Assembly: GCA_002084865.1 (NCBI GenBank)
Contig: NBMG01000005.1
Coordinates: 1 to 11,953, forward strand
From: Candidatus Atribacteria bacterium 4572_76
Lineage (GTDB): Bacteria; Atribacterota; Phoenicimicrobiia; Phoenicimicrobiales; Phoenicimicrobiaceae
Reading direction: 5' to 3'
Length of the DNA: 11,953 nucleotides
The translations under genes and the position numbers were made by a program. This document shows positions 4,804-11,953 of the stretch, one piece after another. Below the pieces are notes generated by a model. It was not told the DNA's origin, made no database searches, and saw nothing but the letters and a program-made list of their open reading frames with translations. Every line of letters begins with the position of its first letter. Position 1 is the first letter of the stretch.

Positions 4804-7800
4804 CTATTTTTCAAATTTTACCGAAACTAATTTTGAAATACCTGATTCTTCCATGGTTATACCATATAAGGTATCTGCTGCTTCCATCGTTGTTTTTTGA
4901 TGGGTAATAAGAATCAATTGTGACTGATTTAAATCTTCACCCTTTAATATATGAGTAAGTTTTTCAGCATTTACCTCATCCAAAGATGTATCTATTTCAT
5001 CAAAAAGACAGAAAGGGCTAGGATTTGCTTTCCATAAGGCCAGTGAAAGCGCTATGGCGGTTAAGGCTTTTTCACCAGAGGATAATAATTCAATATTTTG
5101 CGTTTTCTTTCCGGGCGGGCGGGCAATTATATCTATTCCGGAGTTTAGTATATCCTCTTCAGATTCAATAATTAGTTTACCTTCCCCACCGGAAAATATT
5201 TTTTTAAATATATCATTAAAGTAGATTCTTACCTGATTAAAAGTCTTTTTAAACCTTTCTGTGGCAATTTTATCAATTTCGGAAATCGTTAGTTCCAGAT
5301 ATTTTTTTGCCTTACATATCTCATCATATTTTTCACATAGAGAATTATAACGCTGTAACTGATAGTTATATCTATTTTCAGCCTCAAAGTTTATCTGCCC
5401 CATTTTTAATATATTTTCTCTTAAAATATCTATCCTTTGGTTAGCTTCCCTCTGTGAACCGGATATGTTTTTATACAATTTCAATTTTTCCAGCGATAAA
5501 TTATAATTTCTCTTTACTTCATCACCTATGTTAACGTATTTTTCTCGATACTGAACTTCTAACATTTCTTCTCTATGTTGTTTATCTTTGATGGATTCGT
5601 ACATTTTTTGTTGGTGTATCTTATCCTGCTGTAAACTTTTTAATAAGTTCGATCTTCTTTGCACTATTTTCTCTATCTCTCCCGCTTTCTTAAATACAGA
5701 AGGATTCTCTTTATCCAAATCGTTTATCCGTATCTTATGCTCTTTTATTTTTTCTAATATATCGGCAAGTTCTTCTTTACATTTTTTTATGGCACTTCTT
5801 TTTTCGCTTAAATTGAATGAATGCTCATCCTGGTATTGAGAAATATTTTCAGTTTTCTCTTTTATGTTTTTCAGTTTTTCTTTATTTATTAAAATATTGT
5901 TTTTCAGGTCATTTATTTCTCTGTAAAGATTGTTCAGACGGTTGTTTCCTCTGGCAATAATCTGATTAATTGTTCTATTAGAATGACTAATATTTTTACT
6001 ATATTTATAAAGTATGTTGTAATTTTTTTCCAGGATACCTAATTTCTCGGAAACTTTTTTTCTCTCCCCCAGAATACTTTTTTCTTCAATTAAAAGATCT
6101 TTTAGGCTATCTTTTAGTTCATTAATAGAAATTGTTACCTGGTGCAGATTATTTATACTATCCGCTGTATTTTTTTCGTTCTCTCGCAATAATCTTTTTA
6201 TCTCCTGATTTTCTTTCCATAGAGAATCATAAATGTGGTTATTTTCTTCTATAAAATTATCATTTCTTTCAATTTTAATTTTTAAAGCTTCTATTTCTTT
6301 TTCTAAATTTTCAATCTCTTTCTCTACATCGTAAAAACTATCTTTAATATTTTCTAAATTTACAGAGTTCGAATAAATTTCTACAGAGCCGTCTATATTT
6401 ATTACCATACCATTTAGTGAAATAATCTTATATTTACCTAAACACTCATTAGAAATATCAAGGGCAGTCTCTATATCTTCAACTATCAGTACATTGCCCA
6501 ACAAAACTTTAAATAAATTCTGGTATTTTGGGGAGTAATTTATCAATTCGTGGGCGAACCCACAAATACTTTTGTTTTGAATTTTAACCTGGCTATCCGT
6601 AAGTGTTTTTATATTTTTGTTCAAATCCAGAGGAATTATCTTTAATATATCTAATTCCTTTTCCAATGAAGAATTAATTATGTTTAAGGCAGATGAAATA
6701 TCGCTCACTACAATTGAGTATAAATTTTCTCTTAAGACAACCTTCATAATTTTCTCATATTTTGAAGGAATATTATCGATAAGTTTTAGGAGTCTTTCAC
6801 AAAGGTCATCAGGATATTTTTGGCAATATTTAGAATAAAATATTTCTGTCCTTTGTCCGTTTTTCTTTCCGTTGTTCTTAATTGATTTCATTAAAATATT
6901 TTTTCTTTCTTCTTTTAAGCTAACTACTTGTCTATCTTTCTCCACTTCTGTCTGTAATTTTTTTAAGATATCATTAATCTCTCTAATTTTCTCTTCATTT
7001 GATTTGAGATGTACTTCATCTTCGATTTTTCTATTTTCTCTTACAATTTTTTGATAATCTCTCTCTTTTGCCACCATATTTTCCAATTGCTTTTCAAGTA
7101 ACATTCTTTTTTTTCTTATTTTTTCTAAATTTATATTTATCATATTTAAGGTAGTACTGTATCTTATTTTTGCTTCCTTTAAAAACGATTCTTTTTCTAA
7201 AATTGTTTTTAATGCCTTCTTTGAATTAACCTCTATAATGTTGAGCGAATCGGAAAATTTCGAAATATTATCAAGTTTTTCATTTGAATAAATAAGTTTT
7301 TTATTAAAATTTTCTAATTTTTTATCTATCTCTAAAATGTTCAAACTTACTACTTTTTTATTTTGTTCACCAGTAACTATTTTTTTGGTAATATTTTCAA
7401 CTTCTCTATTTAAATCAAACAACCTTTTTTTAACATCGCTCTGCTTTTGTAGCATTAAGTTTATTTCGCTTTGAATTAATTTTTTTCTATTTTCCAGTTC
7501 GTAATTATTATATTTATATTTTTCTTGTTCCTTGCTTAAATTATCTAACTCTATTCTTAATGAGTTGATCTCTAGTTCATCTTCTTCAATTTTCTTGGTA
7601 ATCTTGATTTTTTCTTTCTCGTATAGTGCTAAGTTTCTTTTTATTTTAGATAAATTTGTTATGCATAAATTATATTTTTGATAGATTAAAAATAATTCTA
7701 AACTTTTAATCTCTTCTTGACATATTTTATAACTGTTTAAATGTTTCGCTTCCTCTTCCAAAATCATTAATTGATTTTTTATTTCAGAAATTATATTTTC

Positions 7801-8373
7801 AATCTTATCTAAATTATTATTGGTTTCTTCAATCCTGTTTAATGTTTTTTTCTTCTCATATCTATATTTAGAAATAGAGGCAGCCTCTTCAAATAAATAA
7901 CGCCGCTCGGATGGCTTTGCACTTAATATAAGGTCTATTTCGCCCTGAGCAATAATAGAATAGGTATTTTTACTCAATCCGGTATTCATAAATAATTCCT
8001 GAATGTCTTTCAGCTTACAAGGGATTCCATTAATAAAATTTTCGGTCTCTCCTGAACGATAAATTCTTCTTTTAATATTTATTTCTTCCATATTTACTGA
8101 GAGTATTTTCTCAGAATTATTGATAGTTAACGAAACTTCCGCAAGGTTTAAAGGTTTTTCTTTGTGATTCCCCGAAAAAATAATATCTGTTAGGTGTTTT
8201 CCCCGCAAAGACCTGATATTCTGTTCCCCCAACACCCATCTGACTGCATCGGTAATATTACTCTTACCACAACCATTCGGACCGACTATTGCGGTAACGC
8301 CAGAATTGAATGATAGTTTTATTTTTTTCCCAAACGATTTAAATCCATAAATTTCCAGTTCTTTTAAAAACAC
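4804..8373 (-). CDS. smc: Chromosome partition/condensation ATPase SMC
   Basis: SMC is the core ATPase of the bacterial condensin that, with ScpA and ScpB, extrudes and organises chromosomal DNA. The 1189 residues match the family length. The head has Walker A GPNGCGKS (31-38) and the Q-loop IIAQGEID (140-147), and at the other end the signature LSSGEKALTA (1097-1106), Walker B PFCLFDEID (1120-1128) and the switch histidine in LITHQK (H1158). Two long lysine/glutamate-rich coiled coils (about 170-505 and 670-1045) flank a hinge at about 509-668. The hinge keeps LLGNVLIVEDIETAL (624-638) but lacks the usual glycine-rich end. The signature has Ser in place of the first Gly of LSGGE. The start is GTG at 8373, with GAGG at 8382-8385 and an 8-nt spacer, overlapping the rnc stop. 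ScpA and ScpB are not in this window. Confidence 0.97.
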   Translation of the reverse strand: MFLKELEIYGFKSFGKKIKLSFNSGVTAIVGPNGCGKSNITDAVRWVLGEQNIRSLRGKHLTDIIFSGNHKEKPLNLAEVSLTINNSEKILSVNMEEINIKRRIYRSGETENFINGIPCKLKDIQELFMNTGLSKNTYSIIAQGEIDLILSAKPSERRYLFEEAASISKYRYEKKKTLNRIEETNNNLDKIENIISEIKNQLMILEEEAKHLNSYKICQEEIKSLELFLIYQKYNLCITNLSKIKRNLALYEKEKIKITKKIEEDELEINSLRIELDNLSKEQEKYKYNNYELENRKKLIQSEINLMLQKQSDVKKRLFDLNREVENITKKIVTGEQNKKVVSLNILEIDKKLENFNKKLIYSNEKLDNISKFSDSLNIIEVNSKKALKTILEKESFLKEAKIRYSTTLNMININLEKIRKKRMLLEKQLENMVAKERDYQKIVRENRKIEDEVHLKSNEEKIREINDILKKLQTEVEKDRQVVSLKEERKNILMKSIKNNGKKNGQRTEIFYSKYCQKYPDDLCERLLKLIDNIPSKYEKIMKVVLRENLYSIVVSDISSALNIINSSLEKELDILKIIPLDLNKNIKTLTDSQVKIQNKSICGFAHELINYSPKYQNLFKVLLGNVLIVEDIETALDISNECLGKYKIISLNGMVINIDGSVEIYSNSVNLENIKDSFYDVEKEIENLEKEIEALKIKIERNDNFIEENNHIYDSLWKENQEIKRLLRENEKNTADSINNLHQVTISINELKDSLKDLLIEEKSILGERKKVSEKLGILEKNYNILYKYSKNISHSNRTINQIIARGNNRLNNLYREINDLKNNILINKEKLKNIKEKTENISQYQDEHSFNLSEKRSAIKKCKEELADILEKIKEHKIRINDLDKENPSVFKKAGEIEKIVQRRSNLLKSLQQDKIHQQKMYESIKDKQHREEMLEVQYREKYVNIGDEVKRNYNLSLEKLKLYKNISGSQREANQRIDILRENILKMGQINFEAENRYNYQLQRYNSLCEKYDEICKAKKYLELTISEIDKIATERFKKTFNQVRIYFNDIFKKIFSGGEGKLIIESEEDILNSGIDIIARPPGKKTQNIELLSSGEKALTAIALSLALWKANPSPFCLFDEIDTSLDEVNAEKLTHILKGEDLNQSQLILITHQKTTMEAADTLYGITMEESGISKLVSVKFEK

Positions 8374-8383
8374 TTTCTTTGCC

Positions 8384-9073
8384 TCATTTTATTACTTTTA
8401 ACTTTTTTAAAGCATCATGTGCGGCATCCTGCTCTGCCTCTTTTTTGTTCTCACCGGTTCCGGTTCCATAGGTGATTTTATTTAGTCTGGCCTCAATACA
8501 AAATATTTTTTTGTGATCCGGACCTTTTTCTTTAATCAGATAATATTTGGGTAAACATTTCATCTTTTTTTGAGATATTTCCTGTAGTAGAGTTTTGTAA
8601 TCTTCTCCGTGTTTTCCCTTTAGAATTAGCTCCGTTTCTTTTTTTATAAATGGCGAGATTATTTTTTTAGCTTTTTGGAGGCCACTATCTAAATATATTG
8701 CTCCTAACAGAGCCTCAAAACAATCTGCAAGAATAGATAATTTTTTTCTTCCCCCGGTTGAATCTTCACCTTTTCCCAAAATAATGTATTTTCCCAAAGA
8801 AAGATGACCAGCCCATTTAGCCAAGATATCTTTACTGACCATAACCGATTTAACTTTGGTAAGTTTACCTTCCGAAAAAGTGGCTAATCTACGGTAAAGT
8901 TGTTCAGTTACAATTAAATTTAAAACAGAATCACCTAAAAATTCTAATCTCTGATTGTTAGTTGATTTGTCTTTCAAACTCTTTTTTTGGAAAGAAGGAT
9001 GTGTTAGGGCTTCTTTGAGAAGAGTTTCATTTTTAAATTTATAATCTAATTTTCTTTCTAAGTTATTTGTCAT
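8384..9073 (-). CDS. rnc: Ribonuclease III
   Basis: RNase III cuts double-stranded RNA, including the rRNA precursor stems and many regulatory duplexes. The 229-residue protein has the nuclease signature NQRLEFLGDSVLNLIV (40-55), with E44 and D48 as metal ligands, and the second acidic pair in ADCFEALLGA (D117, E120). A double-stranded-RNA-binding domain follows at about 157-227, ending in GENKKEAEQDAAHDALKKL. All four catalytic acidic residues are present. The ATG at 9073 lies inside the end of fabF (11-nt overlap), with AGGA at 9081-9084 and a 7-nt spacer, so it is probably translated in step with fabF. The smc Shine-Dalgarno overlaps its stop codon. Confidence 0.97.
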   Translation of the reverse strand: MTNNLERKLDYKFKNETLLKEALTHPSFQKKSLKDKSTNNQRLEFLGDSVLNLIVTEQLYRRLATFSEGKLTKVKSVMVSKDILAKWAGHLSLGKYIILGKGEDSTGGRKKLSILADCFEALLGAIYLDSGLQKAKKIISPFIKKETELILKGKHGEDYKTLLQEISQKKMKCLPKYYLIKEKGPDHKKIFCIEARLNKITYGTGTGENKKEAEQDAAHDALKKLKVIK

Positions 9074-10307
9074 TAAATTTTCCTAAAACAATTACTCCAT
9101 TATGTCCACCAAAGCCGAATGAATTGGAGATAGCATAATTTACTATTTTCTTTTCACTTTTATTTGGCACATAATCCAAGTCACAGTCCGGATCTGGTGA
9201 GTTATAATTTATAGTGGGAGGGATAAGGTCATTCTTTATGGTAAGGACGGTAGCAATAGCCTCAGCTCCACCGCTTGCCCCCAGCAGATGTCCGGTCATT
9301 GATTTATTGGAACTTATTTTCAAATTATGGGCATGTTCACCAAACACTCTTTTCACGGCTAAGGTTTCCAGTTTATCATTTAAGGGAGTTGAAGTTCCAT
9401 GAGCGTTAACATAATCTATCCGGGAGGGTTCAATTTTTGCATCTTTTAAGGCAATTTCCATCGCCTTAGCTGCGGCTTCTCCCTCAGGTGCGGGAGCAGT
9501 AATATGGTAAGCGTCAGCAGTCATGCCAAAACCAAGTATTTCGGCATAAATATCAGCATTTCTCTCTTTTGCATGTTGTAAAGTTTCCAGGATTAATATT
9601 CCGGCGCCTTCCGCCATGGTAAAGCCGTCTCTCTCCTTATCAAAAGGTTTGGAAGCATTTTTAGGATGGTTATTTTGGGTAGATAAGGCTCTCATTTTAC
9701 AAAATCCGGCTAAAGCCATGGGGGTAATTGCAGCCTCTGCACCTCCACTGATAATTACTTGGGCATCTCCGTGTTGCAAAAGCTTAAAAGACATTCCAAT
9801 AGCATGAGTAGATGATGCACAAGCAGTAGTAATAACCCCATTTGGGCCTTTAGCCCCGATTTTTATAGCTATTTCACCTGCGGATATATTGGAGATCATC
9901 ATGGGTACAAAAAATGGACTTACTCTTCCTGGCCCCTTTTCCAATAATATTTTATGTTGTTTTTCTAATGTTCCTATACCGCCTATACCTGAACCGGTTA
10001 AAACTCCTGCTGAATAAGAATCCTTTTCGGTTATTTTCAATTTAGAATCCTCAAGTGCCAACATTGCCGCAACAACCGAAAATTGAGTGCTTTTATCCAT
10101 TCTGTTTGCTTCTTTAACAGATATATAATTTGTATAATCAAAATTTTTTACTTCCGCTGCTATTTTAGTAGGATAATTTTCGGTATCGAAATAACTTATT
10201 CTGTCGATACCACATTTTCCCTGAATTAATGATTCCCAAAATTTATTTTTCCCAATCCCTACAGGAGTAACCGGGCCTAAACCGGTTATTACTACTCTAT
10301 TTTTCAT
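9063..10307 (-). CDS. fabF: 3-oxoacyl-[acyl-carrier-protein] synthase II (KAS II)
   Basis: FabF condenses malonyl-ACP with a growing acyl-ACP to lengthen fatty acids and influences the unsaturated/saturated balance with temperature. From the ATG at 10307 the protein has 414 residues. The Cys-His-His triad is intact: C163 in TTACASSTHA, H303 in NAHGTSTPLND and H340 in MTGHLLGASGG; the positions match those of E. coli FabF. I prefer this ATG because GGTGA (10316-10320) lies 8 nt upstream and MKNRVVITGLG is the family N-terminus. The ATG at 10325 adds six residues and has no ribosome site. The gene is 190 nt from acpP, with a strong hairpin between them, and overlaps rnc. Confidence 0.97.
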   Translation of the reverse strand: MKNRVVITGLGPVTPVGIGKNKFWESLIQGKCGIDRISYFDTENYPTKIAAEVKNFDYTNYISVKEANRMDKSTQFSVVAAMLALEDSKLKITEKDSYSAGVLTGSGIGGIGTLEKQHKILLEKGPGRVSPFFVPMMISNISAGEIAIKIGAKGPNGVITTACASSTHAIGMSFKLLQHGDAQVIISGGAEAAITPMALAGFCKMRALSTQNNHPKNASKPFDKERDGFTMAEGAGILILETLQHAKERNADIYAEILGFGMTADAYHITAPAPEGEAAAKAMEIALKDAKIEPSRIDYVNAHGTSTPLNDKLETLAVKRVFGEHAHNLKISSNKSMTGHLLGASGGAEAIATVLTIKNDLIPPTINYNSPDPDCDLDYVPNKSEKKIVNYAISNSFGFGGHNGVIVLGKFNDK

Positions 10308-10315
10308 TATTCTGT

Positions 10316-10320
10316 TCACC
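10316..10320 (-). promoter_or_regulatory. Shine-Dalgarno site that fixes the fabF start
   Basis: GGTGA within GGCGGTGA on the minus strand, 8 nt before the ATG at 10307. It overlaps codons of the longer reading from 10325, which has no such site in front of it. Confidence 0.7.
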
Positions 10321-10357
10321 GCCATTACTAACTAATTATTTTTAGTAAATTTACATT

Positions 10358-10395
10358 TTAATTAAGGATCGGATAAATCTCCGACCCTTAATTAA
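10358..10395 (-). promoter_or_regulatory. 15-bp stem-loop between acpP and fabF
   Basis: The arms 10358-10372 and 10381-10395 pair over 15 positions with an 8-nt loop. The single mismatch in plus-strand DNA becomes a G-U pair in minus-strand RNA, so the stem is continuous only in the sense transcript. Downstream on the minus strand there is AATGTAAATTTAC rather than a U-tract, so a classical terminator is unlikely. Possible roles are protection of the acpP message 3' end, an RNase III site or a dispersed palindrome. The spacer also holds two weak inverted repeats, AATTTC-CT-GAAATT (10411-10424) and TTATCTT-AAAAA-AAGATAA (10441-10459). Confidence 0.6.
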
Positions 10396-10497
10396 TTAGC
10401 CATTTATTTTAATTTCCTGAAATTATTCTTATTACATATCTTATCTTAAAAAAAGATAAACACAAAAATACTTATGCCTATTTTGTATTTAATATTC

Positions 10498-10722
10498 TTA
10501 TTTGCTTAAGTATTTAACTGCATCTCCGATAGTCTTCATCTTTTCGGCATCTTCATCCGGAATTTCTATATCAAATTCTTCCTCGAAAGCCATTATCAGT
10601 TCAACTATATCTAATGAATCCGCACCCAGATCATCAATAAAAGAAGAATCTTCAGTAATTTTACTTTCATCAACTCCTAATTGATCTACGATTATCTTTT
10701 TTATTCTATCCATTGTCTCCAT
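10498..10722 (-). CDS. acpP: Acyl carrier protein
   Basis: AcpP carries the acyl intermediates of fatty-acid synthesis on a 4'-phosphopantetheine arm. The 74-residue acidic protein has the attachment motif DLGADSLDIVEL, with S36 as the modified serine, and a typical helix-II/III region, FEEEFDIEIPDEDAEKM. The start at 10722 follows a full AGGAGGTG (10733-10740), the strongest ribosome site in the window, as expected for a very abundant protein. A second ATG three codons in (10713) is too far from that site to be preferred. It lies 19 nt after fabG, and its ribosome site abuts the fabG stop. Confidence 0.97.
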   Translation of the reverse strand: METMDRIKKIIVDQLGVDESKITEDSSFIDDLGADSLDIVELIMAFEEEFDIEIPDEDAEKMKTIGDAVKYLSK

Positions 10723-10732
10723 TCTATACTTT

Positions 10733-10740
10733 CACCTCCT
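10733..10740 (-). promoter_or_regulatory. Strong Shine-Dalgarno site of acpP
   Basis: AGGAGGTG on the minus strand, 10 nt before the ATG at 10722 and directly after the fabG stop (10744-10742). It is nearly the full anti-16S complement. Confidence 0.8.
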
Positions 10741-10741
10741 T

Positions 10742-11488
10742 TCACATTACCATACCGCCATCGACATTTATAACTTGCCCTGTAATATAATTTGCTGCAT
10801 CAGAAACTAAAAAATATACCACTTTAGCGATATCTTCCACAGTACCCAATCTTTTCAAGGGGATTTGCTGTTGCAGATTTTCTCTAACTTTTTCCGGTAA
10901 TTTTTTAGTCATGTCTGTATTGATAAATCCGGGCGCAATAGCATTTACATTTATGTTTCTTGAAGCAAGTTCTTTTGCCATCGATTTAGTTAATCCTATT
11001 ATCCCCGCCTTTGATGCGGCATAATTAACCTGACCGATATTTCCCACTAATCCGATAACCGAGGATATATTTACAATTTTATCAGTGGTTTTTTGCTTTA
11101 TCATATATTTTGCCACAGATTTGGAACAATTAAAAGTACCTTTGAGATTTATTCTTATCACTGTATCCCAATCTTCTTCTTTCATCCTGATTAAAAGAGC
11201 ATCGCGGGTAATTCCGGCATTATTTACTAATATATCTATTTTCCCAAATCTATTTATAATCTCTTTCACCATTCTGTCAACTTCATCAAATACTGTTATA
11301 TCAGCTTTTATTCCAATTGCCATATTACCACTTTTTTTGATTTCTTCCAAAGTTTTATCAATTTCATTTTTCGGGGAAATATCGTTAACAACAATGTTTG
11401 CCCCATGGCGTGCTAATTCTAAGGCAATAGCCTTACCTATCCCCCGGGCCGACCCGGTAATCAAAGCAACCTTTCCAGATAGTACCAT
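10742..11488 (-). CDS. fabG: 3-oxoacyl-[acyl-carrier-protein] reductase
   Basis: FabG reduces the 3-oxoacyl-ACP made by FabF to 3-hydroxyacyl-ACP. This short-chain dehydrogenase has 248 residues, the normal size. Motifs are the nucleotide loop TGSARGIG (11-18), NNAG (89-92), the catalytic serine in NISSVIG (S143), and YAASK (Y156, K160); the C-terminus GGMVM is typical. At the end of beta-strand 2 it reads VVNDIS, with D36. An acidic residue there usually favours NAD(H), whereas FabG enzymes usually use NADPH. The ATG at 11488 follows GGGAGG (11498-11503) with a 9-nt spacer; that site lies within the last codons of fabD, whose stop is 1 nt upstream of the ATG. Confidence 0.96.
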   Translation of the reverse strand: MVLSGKVALITGSARGIGKAIALELARHGANIVVNDISPKNEIDKTLEEIKKSGNMAIGIKADITVFDEVDRMVKEIINRFGKIDILVNNAGITRDALLIRMKEEDWDTVIRINLKGTFNCSKSVAKYMIKQKTTDKIVNISSVIGLVGNIGQVNYAASKAGIIGLTKSMAKELASRNINVNAIAPGFINTDMTKKLPEKVRENLQQQIPLKRLGTVEDIAKVVYFLVSDAANYITGQVINVDGGMVM

Positions 11489-11489
11489 T

Positions 11490-11953
11490 TTATAGGACCT
11501 CCCTCATTTTTTCAACTACATCTTTCAAAGAATCTGAGTCAAATACATTAAAAACTTCAGCTTCAGGAATAATCTGTTTAATTAACCCTCTTAAAACCTT
11601 ACTCGGACCCACTTCGATAAAACAATTAATACCTTGAGAATTAATTTTCATTATGGAATCAACCCATAATACAGGGTGATTCATCTGCTCGATTAGAGCC
11701 GATCTGACTTCTTCTTTATTTCTAACATAATCAGCAGTAACATTACAGATTATCGGTATTCGAGGGTCATATATTTCTACTTTTTCTAAATATCTGGCTA
11801 AATTATCTTTAGCTAATTCCATTAATGATGAATGAAAGGGAGCAATTTCAATTATTCCGTAATCGCTTACCCTTTTACATAATTCTCTTACTTCAGCAGC
11901 CTCCAAACCGATTATAGCTAACATCGACCCAATTCCTAAAGGAGTAGCATTTT
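11490..11953 (-). CDS. fabD: Malonyl-CoA:ACP transacylase FabD, 5' end outside window, with internal deletion
   Basis: FabD moves malonyl from CoA to AcpP. The frame is open to the window edge, giving 153 visible residues; the upstream reading ATPLGIGSMLAIIGLEAAEV fits the middle of the family, so the ATG at 11924 is internal. Also visible are PFHSSLM, with the catalytic histidine (codon at 11834-11832), QMNHPVLWVDS and EVGPSKVLRGLIK. The sequence passes directly from YGIIEIA to PFHSSLM. In E. coli FabD about 39 residues (from NFNSPGQVVIAG to the strand before the histidine) lie between these points. The missing part is half of the ferredoxin-like small subdomain. No frameshift or stop results. 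The nucleophile-serine half is outside the window. It may be a shortened enzyme, a damaged one or an assembly error. Confidence 0.93.
   Translation of the reverse strand, partial: NATPLGIGSMLAIIGLEAAEVRELCKRVSDYGIIEIAPFHSSLMELAKDNLARYLEKVEIYDPRIPIICNVTADYVRNKEEVRSALIEQMNHPVLWVDSIMKINSQGINCFIEVGPSKVLRGLIKQIIPEAEVFNVFDSDSLKDVVEKMREVL

Noticed and set aside
10308..10325. Longer fabF start at the ATG at 10325
   Set aside because: No ribosome site upstream; the family N-terminus begins at 10307, which has GGTGA at good spacing.
10308..10497. FapR- or FabT-type lipid-regulator operator
   Set aside because: The inverted repeats present do not match the operators I know for these repressors, and no regulator gene is in the window.
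11085..11495. Plus-strand 136-residue open frame
   Set aside because: It is the antisense of fabG. The hydrophobic, serine/isoleucine-rich composition is what the complement of this AT-rich gene yields. The other plus-strand frames (771-1256, 4131-4319, 5588-5839, 6617-7054, 9214-9402, 9616-9807, 10502-10684) were rejected for the same reason.
1..11953. A novel defence, mobile or biosynthetic system
   Set aside because: All twelve genes are well-known core families in a familiar order; no unexplained coding frame remains.

Overview
This AT-rich window is one continuous block of bacterial housekeeping genes. All twelve genes lie on the minus strand, so they are transcribed from the right edge towards the left. 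In transcription order they are: fabD (5' end outside the window), fabG, acpP, fabF, rnc, smc, ftsY, ffh, rpsP, khpA, rimM and trmD (a few C-terminal codons outside the window). The order resembles the fab-acpP-rnc-smc-ftsY-ffh-rpsP-ylqC-rimM-trmD block of Firmicutes, with two differences: fabF sits between acpP and rnc, and no ylxM lies between ftsY and ffh. The AT-rich coding, the Firmicutes-like order and the unusual repeats in the spacers suggest an uncultured anaerobe, either a deep clostridial relative or a candidate phylum such as Atribacterota. The lineage call is inference only.

Right part (about 8.4-11.95 kb): type II fatty-acid synthesis (FabD malonyl loading, AcpP carrier, FabF condensation, FabG ketoreduction) is coupled to RNase III by an 11-nt overlap. 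The visible FabD lacks about 39 internal residues that the family normally has, yet the frame stays open. Between acpP and fabF is a strong 15-bp hairpin. Middle part (about 2.4-8.4 kb): SMC, followed by the two SRP GTPases FtsY and Ffh. A near-consensus sigma-70 promoter lies at the ftsY/ffh junction. Left part (1-2.04 kb): ribosomal protein S16, KhpA, RimM and TrmD, a translation and ribosome-maturation group.

Most junctions are compact (overlaps or 1-24 nt). Two are not: ffh-rpsP (405 nt) and khpA-rimM (278 nt). Both hold a copy of the same perfect 20-bp palindrome and both contain runs of degenerate 7-bp tandem units. The ffh-rpsP spacer also carries a separate short hairpin. These repeat-filled spacers, the FabD deletion and the non-canonical SMC hinge and signature motifs are the parts most worth a second look. 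I see no new multi-gene system here; the coding content is core metabolism and information processing.
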